This document shows, piece after piece, positions 8,491 through 16,360 of a DNA stretch of 64,000 bases. The translations under genes were made by a program, and so were the position numbers. The DNA is taken from NCBI RefSeq assembly GCF_024029335.1, contig NZ_CP097116.1, positions 1 through 64,000 of the forward strand. Reading direction: 5' to 3'. The DNA is from Fructilactobacillus myrtifloralis (lineage in GTDB: Bacteria > Bacillota > Bacilli > Lactobacillales > Lactobacillaceae). How positions within the stretch are numbered: position 1 is the stretch's first letter; each line of letters begins with the position of its first letter. The notes under the pieces were generated by a model, which was given only the letters and a program-made list of their open reading frames with translations, was not told where the DNA came from and searched no databases.

Positions 8491-9761
8491 TGATGACACA
8501 AATACTGTTAAAAAACGGGCAAGTTTATCAGGAACGACAACTGGTTCCCGGCGATCTCTTAATTGTGGACGGAAAGATCGCGGCGATTGGCGAACATTTA
8601 GAGCAGCCGGGCCAGACCGTCATTGATTTGACGGGAAAGGTGATTTTACCGGGGTTAGTGGACGTGCACGTTCACTTTCGGGATCCGGGTCAGACCGCGA
8701 AAGAAACAGTTGCAACTGGCAGTGCGGCGGCCGTGCAGGGTGGTTATACCACTGTGTGTGCAATGCCCAACGTGACGCCGGTCCCGAACACTCCAGCACA
8801 ACTTGCTAAGATGGTGCAAGCCAACCAGGAGCAGGGGAAAGTCTCCGTGTTGCAATATGCGCCGGTGACAGTTGACGAAACCACGGAGCAGCTGGTGGAC
8901 TTTGCTGGAATGCAAGCGGCCGGGGCCATTGGTTTTAGTAACGACGGGGTTGGGATTCAAAGTGCCAAAACCATGTACGATGCCATGGTAGGGATTGCCA
9001 AAACGGGCTTGCCATTAGCCGCCCACGTTGAGGATCATGCGCTCATGGCGGGCGGTGTGATAAACGCGGGACCTCGCGCTCAGGCCTTAGGGTTACCAGG
9101 CGCAGTTTCCGTTGCTGAGACGAGTCAATTAGCTCGGGACTTAGAACTAGCAAGAGTTACTGGCGTTCACTATCACGTTTGTCACGTGTCGACCGCACGG
9201 AGTGTAGAGTTGATCCGGCGGGCAAAGGCCGATGGGATTCACGTGACGGCGGAGGTTAGTCCCCACCACCTCTTACTTAACGATGAAATGATTCAAGCTG
9301 ATGATCCCCTGTTTAAAATGAATCCGCCTTTGCGCGCCTCCACTGATGCTCAGGCGTTACTAGCCGGTCTTCAAGATGGCACCATCGACATGATTGCTAC
9401 GGACCATGCACCTCATACCAAGGCCGATAAGGGCACGAGTTTTACCGACGGGGCCTTTGGCATTACCGGGTTAGAAACCGCGTTTCCCTTGTTATATACC
9501 AAGCTCGTGGCCCCGGGGACGGTTAGTTTGGCAGACTTGTTGGACTGGATGAGTTTTAATCCCAGTCGCATTTTTTCTTTACCAACTGCCCCCAAGCTGC
9601 ACGTGGGAAGCGTTGCCAACCTTTCTCTGTGGGACTTAGAGGCTGATCGCCAGCTTACGGTGCACGACCTGAGATCCAAGGGAACCAATACGCCCTTTTT
9701 AGGCACGCACGTGGTGGCCGAACACGTGAACACAATCTGTGCTGGCCAGGTGGTCGATTAA
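8490..9761 (+). CDS. pyrC: dihydroorotase
   Basis: Zinc amidohydrolase that cyclises carbamoyl aspartate to dihydroorotate. At 423 aa it is a class I dihydroorotase: metal motif HVHFRDPG (His60/His62), AHVEDHALM, HVCHVSTARSVELIRRAK, and the catalytic Asp in TDHAPHTKADKG. The start overlaps the pyrB stop by one base, and a second ATG follows at 8493, so translation is coupled. The last gene of the pyrBC operon, closed by a strong terminator. Confidence 0.96.
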   Translation: MMTQILLKNGQVYQERQLVPGDLLIVDGKIAAIGEHLEQPGQTVIDLTGKVILPGLVDVHVHFRDPGQTAKETVATGSAAAVQGGYTTVCAMPNVTPVPNTPAQLAKMVQANQEQGKVSVLQYAPVTVDETTEQLVDFAGMQAAGAIGFSNDGVGIQSAKTMYDAMVGIAKTGLPLAAHVEDHALMAGGVINAGPRAQALGLPGAVSVAETSQLARDLELARVTGVHYHVCHVSTARSVELIRRAKADGIHVTAEVSPHHLLLNDEMIQADDPLFKMNPPLRASTDAQALLAGLQDGTIDMIATDHAPHTKADKGTSFTDGAFGITGLETAFPLLYTKLVAPGTVSLADLLDWMSFNPSRIFSLPTAPKLHVGSVANLSLWDLEADRQLTVHDLRSKGTNTPFLGTHVVAEHVNTICAGQVVD

Positions 9762-9770
9762 AGAAGAGCC

Positions 9771-9804
9771 AACCAGAACCGGGTTCATCCGGTTCTGGTT
9801 TTTT
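9771..9804 (+). terminator. terminator after pyrC
   Basis: AACCAGAACCGG/CCGGTTCTGGTT, 12-bp stem with 6-base loop and T6. Confidence 0.93.
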
Positions 9805-9814
9805 GTTGGTGATT

Positions 9815-9843
9815 TTGACAGGCAGGGGCATTTCTCGTAAGAT
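9815..9843 (+). promoter_or_regulatory. promoter of the secreted nuclease
   Basis: TTGACA, 17-bp spacer, TAAGAT, about 40 bp before the GTG start. Confidence 0.7.
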
Positions 9844-9883
9844 GGATAAGGCAACAAACGTTCGGAGGTAAAGGAGTAGACAG

Positions 9884-10753
9884 GTGAATAAACTGCAGCA
9901 CTTACTGATCGGCGTGGTAATGGGTGTGACGTTGAGCATGGGGATAACCCCCTCCGTCAGCTTCGCGCAAACGGAAGTCGGCCAAGCCCCCCAAACCACC
10001 GATCGCTACCAACAATTACAACAACGGGACTACCAATCGGGGTCCCAGGCATACGACGTGTTGAATCACGATCAGCCAGACACGATTAGTCCGCAGGATT
10101 ATTCGGTTAGTCAGATTGATTTTTCGAATCTAGACCGGTTGAACCGGGCCCAACCAGCCACGGCTTACCTCACTAAGGATAACCTGGGGAAGTCCAAGGG
10201 ACGCGAACGGCAGCTGTTTAAACCCACGGGGTGGTCAAACCAACCGAAGCGGGTGAACGGACAACGAGTCTTTCCGGTGAACCGGGGGCATTTGATTGCG
10301 TACACCTGCACGTTTAATTTAGATGCAAACGGAAAGTATCAGCCGGGCGCCAAGGGCTCGATTGATAATCCGAAAAATTTATTTACGCAAACCGCCTTTG
10401 CCAACCAAAAAGTAATGACGATTAATGAACAAGCGGTCCGCAAAGCTTTGGCCCAGGGAAAACACGTGATTTATCAAGTCACGCCGGTTTTTCAGGGGGA
10501 CGATCTAATGGCGAAGGGAGTCTGGGTGCAAGCGGTTAGTTCGGATGGGAGTTTCCACTTCAACCGGTATCTGTATAACGTGCAACCGGGGTTAGCGTTT
10601 GATTACGCCACCGGGCGTTCACACGTTGATCCCCAGATGAACGTCCCGACGCCGATGAACTATGAAAACTACCGGAAGCATTCGCTAAAACCAATTAGTA
10701 CCGGCTACCAAACGCATCGTCATGAGAAAGTGCGCGTGCGTCACTTTTTTTAG
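9884..10753 (+). CDS. secreted DNA/RNA non-specific endonuclease (EndA/NucA-like)
   Basis: Extracellular or membrane-tethered nuclease of the beta-beta-alpha metal family. An N-terminal hydrophobic signal (residues about 5-28, ending SFAQ) is followed by the nuclease core. The family DRGH motif appears as VNRGHLIAYTCTFN, where His is the general base. The metal-binding Asn lies in NPKNLFTQTAFANQKVM. Start is GTG at 9884 with AAAGGAG at the right distance. Homologues digest extracellular DNA or take part in DNA uptake. No competence genes lie nearby, so the role here is most likely nutritional or biofilm-related. Confidence 0.88.
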   Translation: MNKLQHLLIGVVMGVTLSMGITPSVSFAQTEVGQAPQTTDRYQQLQQRDYQSGSQAYDVLNHDQPDTISPQDYSVSQIDFSNLDRLNRAQPATAYLTKDNLGKSKGRERQLFKPTGWSNQPKRVNGQRVFPVNRGHLIAYTCTFNLDANGKYQPGAKGSIDNPKNLFTQTAFANQKVMTINEQAVRKALAQGKHVIYQVTPVFQGDDLMAKGVWVQAVSSDGSFHFNRYLYNVQPGLAFDYATGRSHVDPQMNVPTPMNYENYRKHSLKPISTGYQTHRHEKVRVRHFF

Positions 10754-10755
10754 GC

Positions 10756-10783
10756 TTGACAAAGCCATAAATTACCGTATAAT
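10756..10783 (+). promoter_or_regulatory. promoter of T-box leader 1
   Basis: TTGACA, 16 bp, TATAAT, starting right after the nuclease stop. The first 12 bases (TTGACAAAGCCA) recur in the promoter of leader 2. Confidence 0.85.
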
Positions 10784-11030
10784 AACTGATAACCAGTAAG
10801 CAAATCAGAAAGACGAAGCGTAGCCCAGTTCTAAGGGGAATAATCAAAGAGAGTTCTAGGGTGGTGCGATAGAATGTTTATCCACTTAGACAGATCAGCT
10901 ACAAGTTGCAACTCCGAATGTTGAAGAGGGGTTGTTGGGATTGCCCATTATCGCAAACGAGTATCGTTGCTCCTGCAATCGTACTTAGAGCCGTTTCACT
11001 TGGAAACGGGAATTCTGGGTGGTAACACGC

Positions 11031-11082
11031 AAAAGCGTCCTAGACCGTGCCGTTGGCATGGTGGAGGGCGCTTTTTGTTTTT
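11031..11082 (+). terminator. first T-box-controlled terminator, leader 1
   Basis: AAAAGCGTCCT pairs with AGGGCGCTTTT, then a T-rich stretch. An inner ACCGTGC/GCATGGT extends the stem. Confidence 0.85.
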
Positions 11083-11167
11083 CTAGGCGCGTAGGAGGTG
11101 CAACCGCACTCATGAGATGGCGAGTGGATCCGGACCACGAGCTAAAAAAAGGTGGTACCACGTTTTT

Positions 11168-11206
11168 AACGTCCTTGTTCAGTTAATGAACAGGGACGTT
11201 TTTTTA
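11168..11206 (+). terminator. second T-box-controlled terminator, leader 1
   Basis: AACGTCC-T-TGTTCA pairs with TGAACA-G-GGACGTT, followed by T7. It ends 44 bp before the brnQ start. Confidence 0.88.
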
Positions 11207-11249
11207 TTTGCTTACCATGGTTAATCACTTTAAGTTAGGAGCAACAACT

Positions 11250-12617
11250 ATGTCTGAATTAGAAACGCCCAACCGCTTCCGGTTTAAACAGTTAATCGTT
11301 TTAGCCTCACTTTTATTTGCCCTCTTTTTTGGAGCTGGGAATTTAATTTTCCCGGTTCATCTAGGCCAAGTAGCCGGCCGGAATTGGATTCCGGCTGCGA
11401 TCGGTTTTTTACTGTCGGCGATTTTATTGCCACTCGGGTCCATTTTTGCCCTGGGTCTGACCAAAAGTAAAAATATGTTTGAATTAGTCTTACCAGTGGG
11501 AAGCACCTTTTCATTGCTCTTCTTGCTGGCTGCTCACGGGTCAATGGGGCTGCTAATTGGGTCACCACGGTTAGCCACCGTGACCTTTACAATGGGGGTT
11601 CAGCCTTTTTTACCAACCCGGTGGAGTCATCCGGCCCTCCTTATTTTTTCGGCGCTGTTTTTCGCGACGATTGTGCTCCTCGCGTACCGGCAAACGAGCA
11701 TCACGAACAGCGTGGGGAAAATCCTCAATCCGCTGTTTGTCGTACTCTTATTTGGCTTATTCTTAGTTGCCTTTCTCGTCAACGGTGATGCATCGCACCT
11801 GCCGCTGCTCGGGCAACCCGGACAGGGGACCAGTTCGCTAATTAGTGGTTTCTTAGAGGGTTACAACACGATGGATGCCCTCGCTGGATTAGGGTTTGGT
11901 GTGACCATCATCGCTGCGGTTCGCTCCTATACCAAGTCCGATCGGAATCAAGGGCTAGTTGTTGCTCAAATTGGATTAGTGGCTCTTGGGTTGGAAGCAG
12001 TCATTTACGTGGGTCTGATTGCCTTAGGAGTGGTGAGTCTCCGATTTACCAAGGCTAGTGCGGATGGGGGGACGGCCTTTACCCAAATCATGGCGCACTA
12101 TACAGGTTCGCTGGGGGCGGCGTTACTAGCGACGCTGACCCTGTTAGCTTGTTTAACGACCGCGGTCGGGGTTTTAACCTCCTTTGCGCAGGACCTTGGC
12201 AATCGTTTCCCGCGGATTGGCTACCACAAGTTTTTGCTCGGAGCGAATGTAATTGCCTTTGGGATTGCCAACTTTGGCTTAGACCAGATCATCGCGTTTT
12301 CCGCCCCCATCTTAAGCTTGCTCTACCCGGTTGCCATTACCGTGATTGTCCTTGCGTTGTTGAACCGCTGGATTCGGCAGAATCACCTGATCTACCGGAT
12401 AACAGTCGGCTTGGTTTTGATCCCAGCTAGCCTGGATTTTCTCCACACGTTGCCACCCGTCCTCCATCAATTGGAGCCCCTCGTAGCGCTCGATCACTGG
12501 TGTCAGGCGGTAATTCCACTGTTTAACTGGGGCCTTGATTTTATCCCGTTCTTACTGGTCGGACTGGTGGGGAGTAGCTTGTTCGTTTGGAGTCAACGGT
12601 TCGCAAAAAAGGTTTGA
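11250..12617 (+). CDS. brnQ: branched-chain amino acid carrier, LIVCS family (copy 1)
   Basis: Membrane symporter importing Leu, Ile and Val. About 12 hydrophobic segments in 455 aa, with the family signatures LFGAGNLIFPVHLG near the N-terminus, EGYNTMDALAGLGFG in the middle and ACLTTAVGVL. A TTG frame opens at 11208, but the ATG at 11250 has TTAGGAG eight bases upstream and fits the homologue next door. It is preceded by an Ile-type T-box leader and followed by a paralogue with its own leader. The pair looks like a tandem duplication of leader plus gene. Confidence 0.93.
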   Translation: MSELETPNRFRFKQLIVLASLLFALFFGAGNLIFPVHLGQVAGRNWIPAAIGFLLSAILLPLGSIFALGLTKSKNMFELVLPVGSTFSLLFLLAAHGSMGLLIGSPRLATVTFTMGVQPFLPTRWSHPALLIFSALFFATIVLLAYRQTSITNSVGKILNPLFVVLLFGLFLVAFLVNGDASHLPLLGQPGQGTSSLISGFLEGYNTMDALAGLGFGVTIIAAVRSYTKSDRNQGLVVAQIGLVALGLEAVIYVGLIALGVVSLRFTKASADGGTAFTQIMAHYTGSLGAALLATLTLLACLTTAVGVLTSFAQDLGNRFPRIGYHKFLLGANVIAFGIANFGLDQIIAFSAPILSLLYPVAITVIVLALLNRWIRQNHLIYRITVGLVLIPASLDFLHTLPPVLHQLEPLVALDHWCQAVIPLFNWGLDFIPFLLVGLVGSSLFVWSQRFAKKV

Positions 12618-12642
12618 CAAAGCCACCAATCTCCTGTAAATT
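12614..12642 (+). promoter_or_regulatory. promoter of T-box leader 2
   Basis: TTGACA overlapping the brnQ1 TGA stop, 17 bp, TAAATT. Confidence 0.75.
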
Positions 12643-12647
12643 AATGT

Positions 12648-13040
12648 CAATTAATTAATTCGAAAAACAAAGCGGAGGAGAGTAGTTTTTCGGACCCTGA
12701 CAGCGAATTCCCGGGTGGTGTGAAGGGAAGCAGGTTCCAAAAAATGAAAGTAACCTCCAAGTTGCAACTGCGAAAGTTCGAGTAGTTGTTGGGAGTGCCC
12801 ATTACCGCACGGAGTATGTTAGGTTTGCTAACATACCGTTGAGCCAATCGTTAGATTGGGAAGATGGGTGGTAACACGTGAAAACGTCCTGGACTGTTTC
12901 TAGAGCAGTACAGGACGTTTTTTGTTAGCAAAGACTAACCGACTCGCAGAGCCCGGCGTTGTGAAGCGCCAGGAAAATAAGGTGGTACCGTGGTCACGCA
13001 TCCTTTGTTCGTGAGTTAGCTTACTTACTTAGGAGGATAC
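12648..13040 (+). promoter_or_regulatory. T-box leader 2 with two T-boxes; Val specifier predicted
   Basis: Same plan as leader 1. The lower helix GGAGG (12674-12678)/CCTCC (12754-12758) and the upper TTTTT/AAAAA plus GGACCCTG/CAGGTTCC frame a specifier loop. Its 5' side has AGTA and its 3' side reads GAAA-GTA-A, with GTA (valine) at 12750-12752. Apical loop GGGTGGTGTGAA. First T-box TGGTAACACG (12869-12878) with terminator 12881-12925. Second T-box TGGTACCGTG (12983-12992). No T-rich terminator follows the second unit. Instead ATCCTTT (13000-13006) can pair with the GGAGGAT ribosome site before brnQ2. Confidence 0.8.
12881..12925 (+). terminator. T-box-controlled terminator, leader 2
   Basis: AAAACGTCCTG pairs with CAGGACGTTTT, then T's. 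Confidence 0.87.
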
Positions 13041-13043
13041 CCC

Positions 13044-14414
13044 ATGACGACGTTATCAACGAATACGCCCCGCAAACTGGCGTTTAAACAATATTTAATT
13101 TTAGCTTCCTTACTCTTTGGCCTCTTTTTTGGGGCCGGGAACCTGATCTTCCCGATTCACCTCGGGCAAACGGCCGGAGCCAACTGGCTCCCGGCTGCGA
13201 TTGGCTTTTTACTATCAGCAATTTTATTACCGCTCTGTGCCATCTTAGCGTTAAGTACCACGCAAAGTAACAGTATGTATGACTTAGCACGACCAGCGGG
13301 TAAATTTTTTGCCATCGGGTTCTTAGTCCTGACGCACGCTTCTTTAGGACTATTAATTGCTGCCCCCCGGACGGCGACCGTAACCTATTCGATGGGGATT
13401 CAACCCTTTATTCCCAAGGCCTGGGGGACTCTCGCCTTGGTGATCTTCTCAGCAGGCTTCTTTGCCTTAACCTTTGGCCTAGCGTTTCACGAGGGGAGCG
13501 TTACCAAAAACGTGGGAAAAGTATTGAATCCGATCTTCATCCTGCTAATGGTCTTTCTCTTCGTGGTGGCCTTTCTGTTATACGGAGACATTCGCAACCT
13601 ACCGTTATTGCCCCGGGCTGGACAGGGGACTGGCTCCCTAATTAACGGGTTCTTGCAAGGATACAACACGATGGATGCCCTGGCCGGACTAGGGTTTGGG
13701 GTGACCATCATTACCGCACTGAAGGCATTTGGGCAGTCTAGTCGGGACCGTTCCTGGTCGGTTGCCAAGGTTGGGGGCCTGACCATGGGCTTTGAAGCCT
13801 TGATTTATACCTTCTTGATTGCCTTAGGGGCCGCTAGTTTATCCTTTACGAAGGTGAGTGCCGACGGCGGAACTGCATTTACCGAAATCATGCGCCATTA
13901 CACGGGGATCATGGGCGCGGGCGTTTTAGCGGCACTAACGTTTCTAGCCTGCTTGACCACCGCAATTGGCTTGTTAACCTCGCTCGCCCAGGATTTAAGT
14001 CGGCAACTGCCCCGGATTGGTTACCACAAGATTTTATTGACGGCCACGGTGATTTCCTTTTTGATTGCCAACATCGGACTGGAAAAAATCATTGAATATT
14101 CCGCACCGCTGTTGAGTTTCCTCTATCCCTTGGCAATTACCCTGATTCTTCTCGGGTTATTGAAACCCGTACTCGGGATTAAGCCGTTAATCTATCGGAT
14201 CACGACTGGAATCGTCTTAATTCCGGCTGTATTCGATTTTATCCATACCCTACCGAAAGCATTATTAAGCCTTGTGCCCTTAGCCGCCTTTGATCGGTGG
14301 GCGTTACAGGCGATTCCATTGTATGCCGTTGGTCTCGACTTTGTACCGTTCTTAGGCCTCGGATTAATCATTAGTTTATTAGTAAGCTGGTACGCACACC
14401 ACCAGCACAGTTAA
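13044..14414 (+). CDS. brnQ: branched-chain amino acid carrier, LIVCS family (copy 2)
   Basis: Paralogue of the preceding carrier. It is 456 aa with about 12 membrane segments and keeps LFGAGNLIFPIHLGQ, GYNTMDALAGLGFGV and LACLTTAIGL. Start ATG has TTAGGAGGAT upstream. Protein similarity to copy 1 is high and collinear, consistent with local duplication. Its leader carries a valine rather than isoleucine specifier by my fold, so the two carriers may respond to different amino acid shortages. Substrate preference within Leu/Ile/Val cannot be told from sequence. Confidence 0.93.
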   Translation: MTTLSTNTPRKLAFKQYLILASLLFGLFFGAGNLIFPIHLGQTAGANWLPAAIGFLLSAILLPLCAILALSTTQSNSMYDLARPAGKFFAIGFLVLTHASLGLLIAAPRTATVTYSMGIQPFIPKAWGTLALVIFSAGFFALTFGLAFHEGSVTKNVGKVLNPIFILLMVFLFVVAFLLYGDIRNLPLLPRAGQGTGSLINGFLQGYNTMDALAGLGFGVTIITALKAFGQSSRDRSWSVAKVGGLTMGFEALIYTFLIALGAASLSFTKVSADGGTAFTEIMRHYTGIMGAGVLAALTFLACLTTAIGLLTSLAQDLSRQLPRIGYHKILLTATVISFLIANIGLEKIIEYSAPLLSFLYPLAITLILLGLLKPVLGIKPLIYRITTGIVLIPAVFDFIHTLPKALLSLVPLAAFDRWALQAIPLYAVGLDFVPFLGLGLIISLLVSWYAHHQHS

Positions 14415-14417
14415 AGG

Positions 14418-14452
14418 ACAGACCTCAGTGAACTGACACTGGGGTCTGTTTG
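14418..14452 (+). terminator. probable terminator after brnQ2
   Basis: AGACCTCAGTG pairs with CACTGGGGTCT around a 6-base loop. The following T tract is poor (TTTGCATT), so efficiency is uncertain. Confidence 0.6.
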
Positions 14453-14540
14453 CATTCGATGTCACAAAAACTGACACCGGTCATTTACTTTTACAGGCCA
14501 GCTTCGTATCCTTAGAGGTAACTAACGAGGAGGAAGAACA

Positions 14541-15470
14541 ATGAAAAAAATGAATCGAGCCACGAAGGGCTTATTATTTGCGACGTTTGCCTCGGTTTCT
14601 TGGGGATTTTCAGGAACCTTACAACAGTTTGTGTCCCAAAATGAAACGATTCCGGCCGGCTGGTTTTTATCAGCACGGACTACGATTGCAAGTGTTATTT
14701 TACTGGCTTTAAGTGCCATTATTTACAAGGGTAAAATCTTTGGCGTCTTTAAAAGTTGGCGTTCAATTGCCTGGCTGGTCGCCTATGGATTGTTTGGATT
14801 AGCTGGGAACATGGGCAGTTTCTACGTTGCCATCCAACAGGGGGGCAGCAATGGGGCTAGTATGGCCACCATTTTGCAGTATCTAGCGCCTCTGTTTATT
14901 CTCCTGGGCGCCTTGTTGTTTCAACACCAACGGCCGAATAAAATTGATCTAGTTGTGTTTGGAATGGCGCTCTTGGGGGTCTTTTTAGCCGTAACCAAGG
15001 GAAATCTCAGTGAACTCTCAATTCCAATGATTTCACTGATCATGGGAATTATTTCTGGGATTACCGCCGCCGGGTACGTGGTTTTGCCTAAGGAAATTGG
15101 GAAAGACAACCCGCCGTTCGTCGTGCTGGGCTGGGGAACGTTGATTGCCGGCTTAGCCTTTAACCTGCACCAACCAATTTGGGTTGGGGTGCCACACCTC
15201 AGTCTCGGTGGGGTCCTGGGAATCCTGGGAATTATTTTCTTTGGAACGTTGATTACCTTTCCGGCCATCATTTACGCAACGCGTTACACTTCCTCAGCAG
15301 CGATTAGTTTAGTGGATGCGATTCAACCGGTAATTACCTTTATCATCAGTATTTTCTGGTTCCACGCCACTTTAAACGTCGTGGAAATGATTGGAGCCGT
15401 CCTCATTATCGTGGCCATTTACATTCTGCAGTACTCAGAACGGCACCAAATTGACCAACTGACGGAATAG
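14541..15470 (+). CDS. DMT-superfamily transporter (EamA type)
   Basis: Integral membrane protein, 309 aa, with about ten hydrophobic segments in two EamA-like halves. The first half contains WGFSGTLQQF and a Gly-rich helix, the second ITAAGYVVLPKEIG and ATRYTSSAAISLVDAIQPVI. EamA proteins export or import amino acids, nucleosides or other small metabolites; the substrate here is unknown. AGGAGGA precedes the ATG. A TGTCA-N7-TGACA inverted repeat at 14460-14476 lies upstream and may be an operator. Confidence 0.88.
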   Translation: MKKMNRATKGLLFATFASVSWGFSGTLQQFVSQNETIPAGWFLSARTTIASVILLALSAIIYKGKIFGVFKSWRSIAWLVAYGLFGLAGNMGSFYVAIQQGGSNGASMATILQYLAPLFILLGALLFQHQRPNKIDLVVFGMALLGVFLAVTKGNLSELSIPMISLIMGIISGITAAGYVVLPKEIGKDNPPFVVLGWGTLIAGLAFNLHQPIWVGVPHLSLGGVLGILGIIFFGTLITFPAIIYATRYTSSAAISLVDAIQPVITFIISIFWFHATLNVVEMIGAVLIIVAIYILQYSERHQIDQLTE

Positions 15471-15505
15471 TGCCATCCTGATTCGAACCGAAAGGGGGAA
15501 GCATT

Positions 15506-16075
15506 ATGGAGATGATTGTGACGGACGAGTTGAACTTACGGACCCCCGTTCCAGAAACGGATGGCCCCCAGCTAGCAGCGCTGATTGACCGGGATCGGGA
15601 AACGTTACAGCAGTGGTTGCCGTGGGTGCCTAAAACCACCCGGGCCAGTGAGATTGCCTTTTTAAAGGAACTTGTAAAGCAGGCTGACCAGCATCAGTCC
15701 TTGCAACTCGTCATGGTGTGGCAGGGGAACCCCGTTGGGATGGCGGGGTTTAACCGCTTCTACCAGCGAGAAGATGGGCGCCAGACTGCAGAAATTGGGT
15801 ACTGGCTTGCCAATCACGCCGTTCGCCACGGGCTCATGCACCAGGCCGTTTTGGCGCTCTGTCAGTTGGGATTTGCAACGTACCAACTTGAGCTGATTTC
15901 AATCATAGTCGCTGTTTTAAACCAGCGGAGTAATCACGTGGCGCAACGCGCAGGCTTTCACTTAGAGCGCGTGCTTCCCGCCCGCATCACGCTTTTTACT
16001 GGCCGGCAGGTCGATGCCAATGATTGGATTAAAGTGAACCCGGATGGACAAGGGCAAGAAAATCCGGTATATTAA
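15506..16075 (+). CDS. GNAT-family N-acetyltransferase (RimJ/RimL-like)
   Basis: Predicted acetyl-CoA-dependent N-acetyltransferase of 189 aa. The order of segments fits the RimL subgroup: N-terminal LRTPVPETDGPQLAALI, central GNPVGMAGFNRF strand, AEIGYWLANHAVRHGLMHQA (acetyl-CoA binding helix), and NQRSNHVAQRAGFHLE near the C-terminus. RimL-like enzymes acetylate ribosomal protein N-termini or small amines; the target is unknown. GAAAGGGGGA precedes the start. Its 3' end contains the promoter of the riboflavin operon. Confidence 0.85.
   Translation: MEMIVTDELNLRTPVPETDGPQLAALIDRDRETLQQWLPWVPKTTRASEIAFLKELVKQADQHQSLQLVMVWQGNPVGMAGFNRFYQREDGRQTAEIGYWLANHAVRHGLMHQAVLALCQLGFATYQLELISIIVAVLNQRSNHVAQRAGFHLERVLPARITLFTGRQVDANDWIKVNPDGQGQENPVY
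16045..16073 (+). promoter_or_regulatory. promoter of the riboflavin operon
   Basis: TGGACA, 17 bp, TATATT inside the last codons of the GNAT gene. It starts about 15-20 bp before the FMN riboswitch. Confidence 0.7.
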
Positions 16076-16095
16076 AAGCACAACTAAATGAGTTT

Positions 16096-16217
16096 CTTCG
16101 GGGCAGGGTGTAATTCCCGACCGACGGTAACGACAGAAGTCGAAGTCCGTGACCCGCATTTTGCGGTTGATCTAGTGAGAGTCTAGAACCGACAGTATAG
16201 TCTGGATGGGAGAAGAA
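16096..16217 (+). ncRNA. FMN riboswitch (RFN element)
   Basis: Conserved RFN sequence blocks in order: TTCTTCGGGGCAGGGTG, TTCCCGACCGACGGT, GTCCGTGACCCGC, TTGATCTAGTGAGAGTCTAG, AACCGACAGTATAGTCTGG and ATGGGAGAAGA closing the P1 helix. A terminator at 16299-16334 forms the expression platform. FMN binding should switch off the rib genes. Confidence 0.96.
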
Positions 16218-16298
16218 ACCAAAAAGAACCTAGGGGTAGTGGGTCGTTTTTCTGACGATTACCGTGCCCCGGGTCCTTTTCACTAACTAAAAAACGGG

Positions 16299-16334
16299 AG
16301 CCCCGCAGTTTTTAACTGTGGGGCTTTTTGTTTG
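16299..16334 (+). terminator. riboswitch-controlled terminator before ribD
   Basis: AGCCCCGCAGTT pairs with AACTGTGGGGCT, then TTTTTG. It ends about 27 bp before the ribD start. Confidence 0.9.
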
Positions 16335-16360
16335 GCATGAAAATGAGAGGGGGAAACGAT

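Larger units (their letters stand above)
10790..11207 (+). promoter_or_regulatory. T-box leader 1 with two antiterminator/terminator units; Ile specifier predicted
   Basis: tRNA-sensing leader. In Stem I, helix GTAGC (10820-10824)/GCTAC (10898-10902) lies below CTAAG (10831-10835)/CTTAG (10885-10889), and the apical loop GGGTGGTGCGA closes TTCTA/TAGAA. The specifier loop between the helices carries ATC then A at 10894-10897, i.e. isoleucine. A first T-box, TGGTAACACG (11020-11029), precedes terminator 11031-11082. A second T-box, TGGTACCACG (11153-11162), precedes terminator 11168-11206. No second Stem I is present between them. Uncharged tRNA-Ile should permit brnQ transcription. Confidence 0.85.

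Noticed and set aside
11208-11249. Upstream TTG start for brnQ copy 1
   Set aside because: It lies in the T tract of the leader terminator without a ribosome site; the ATG at 11250 has TTAGGAG and matches the paralogue.
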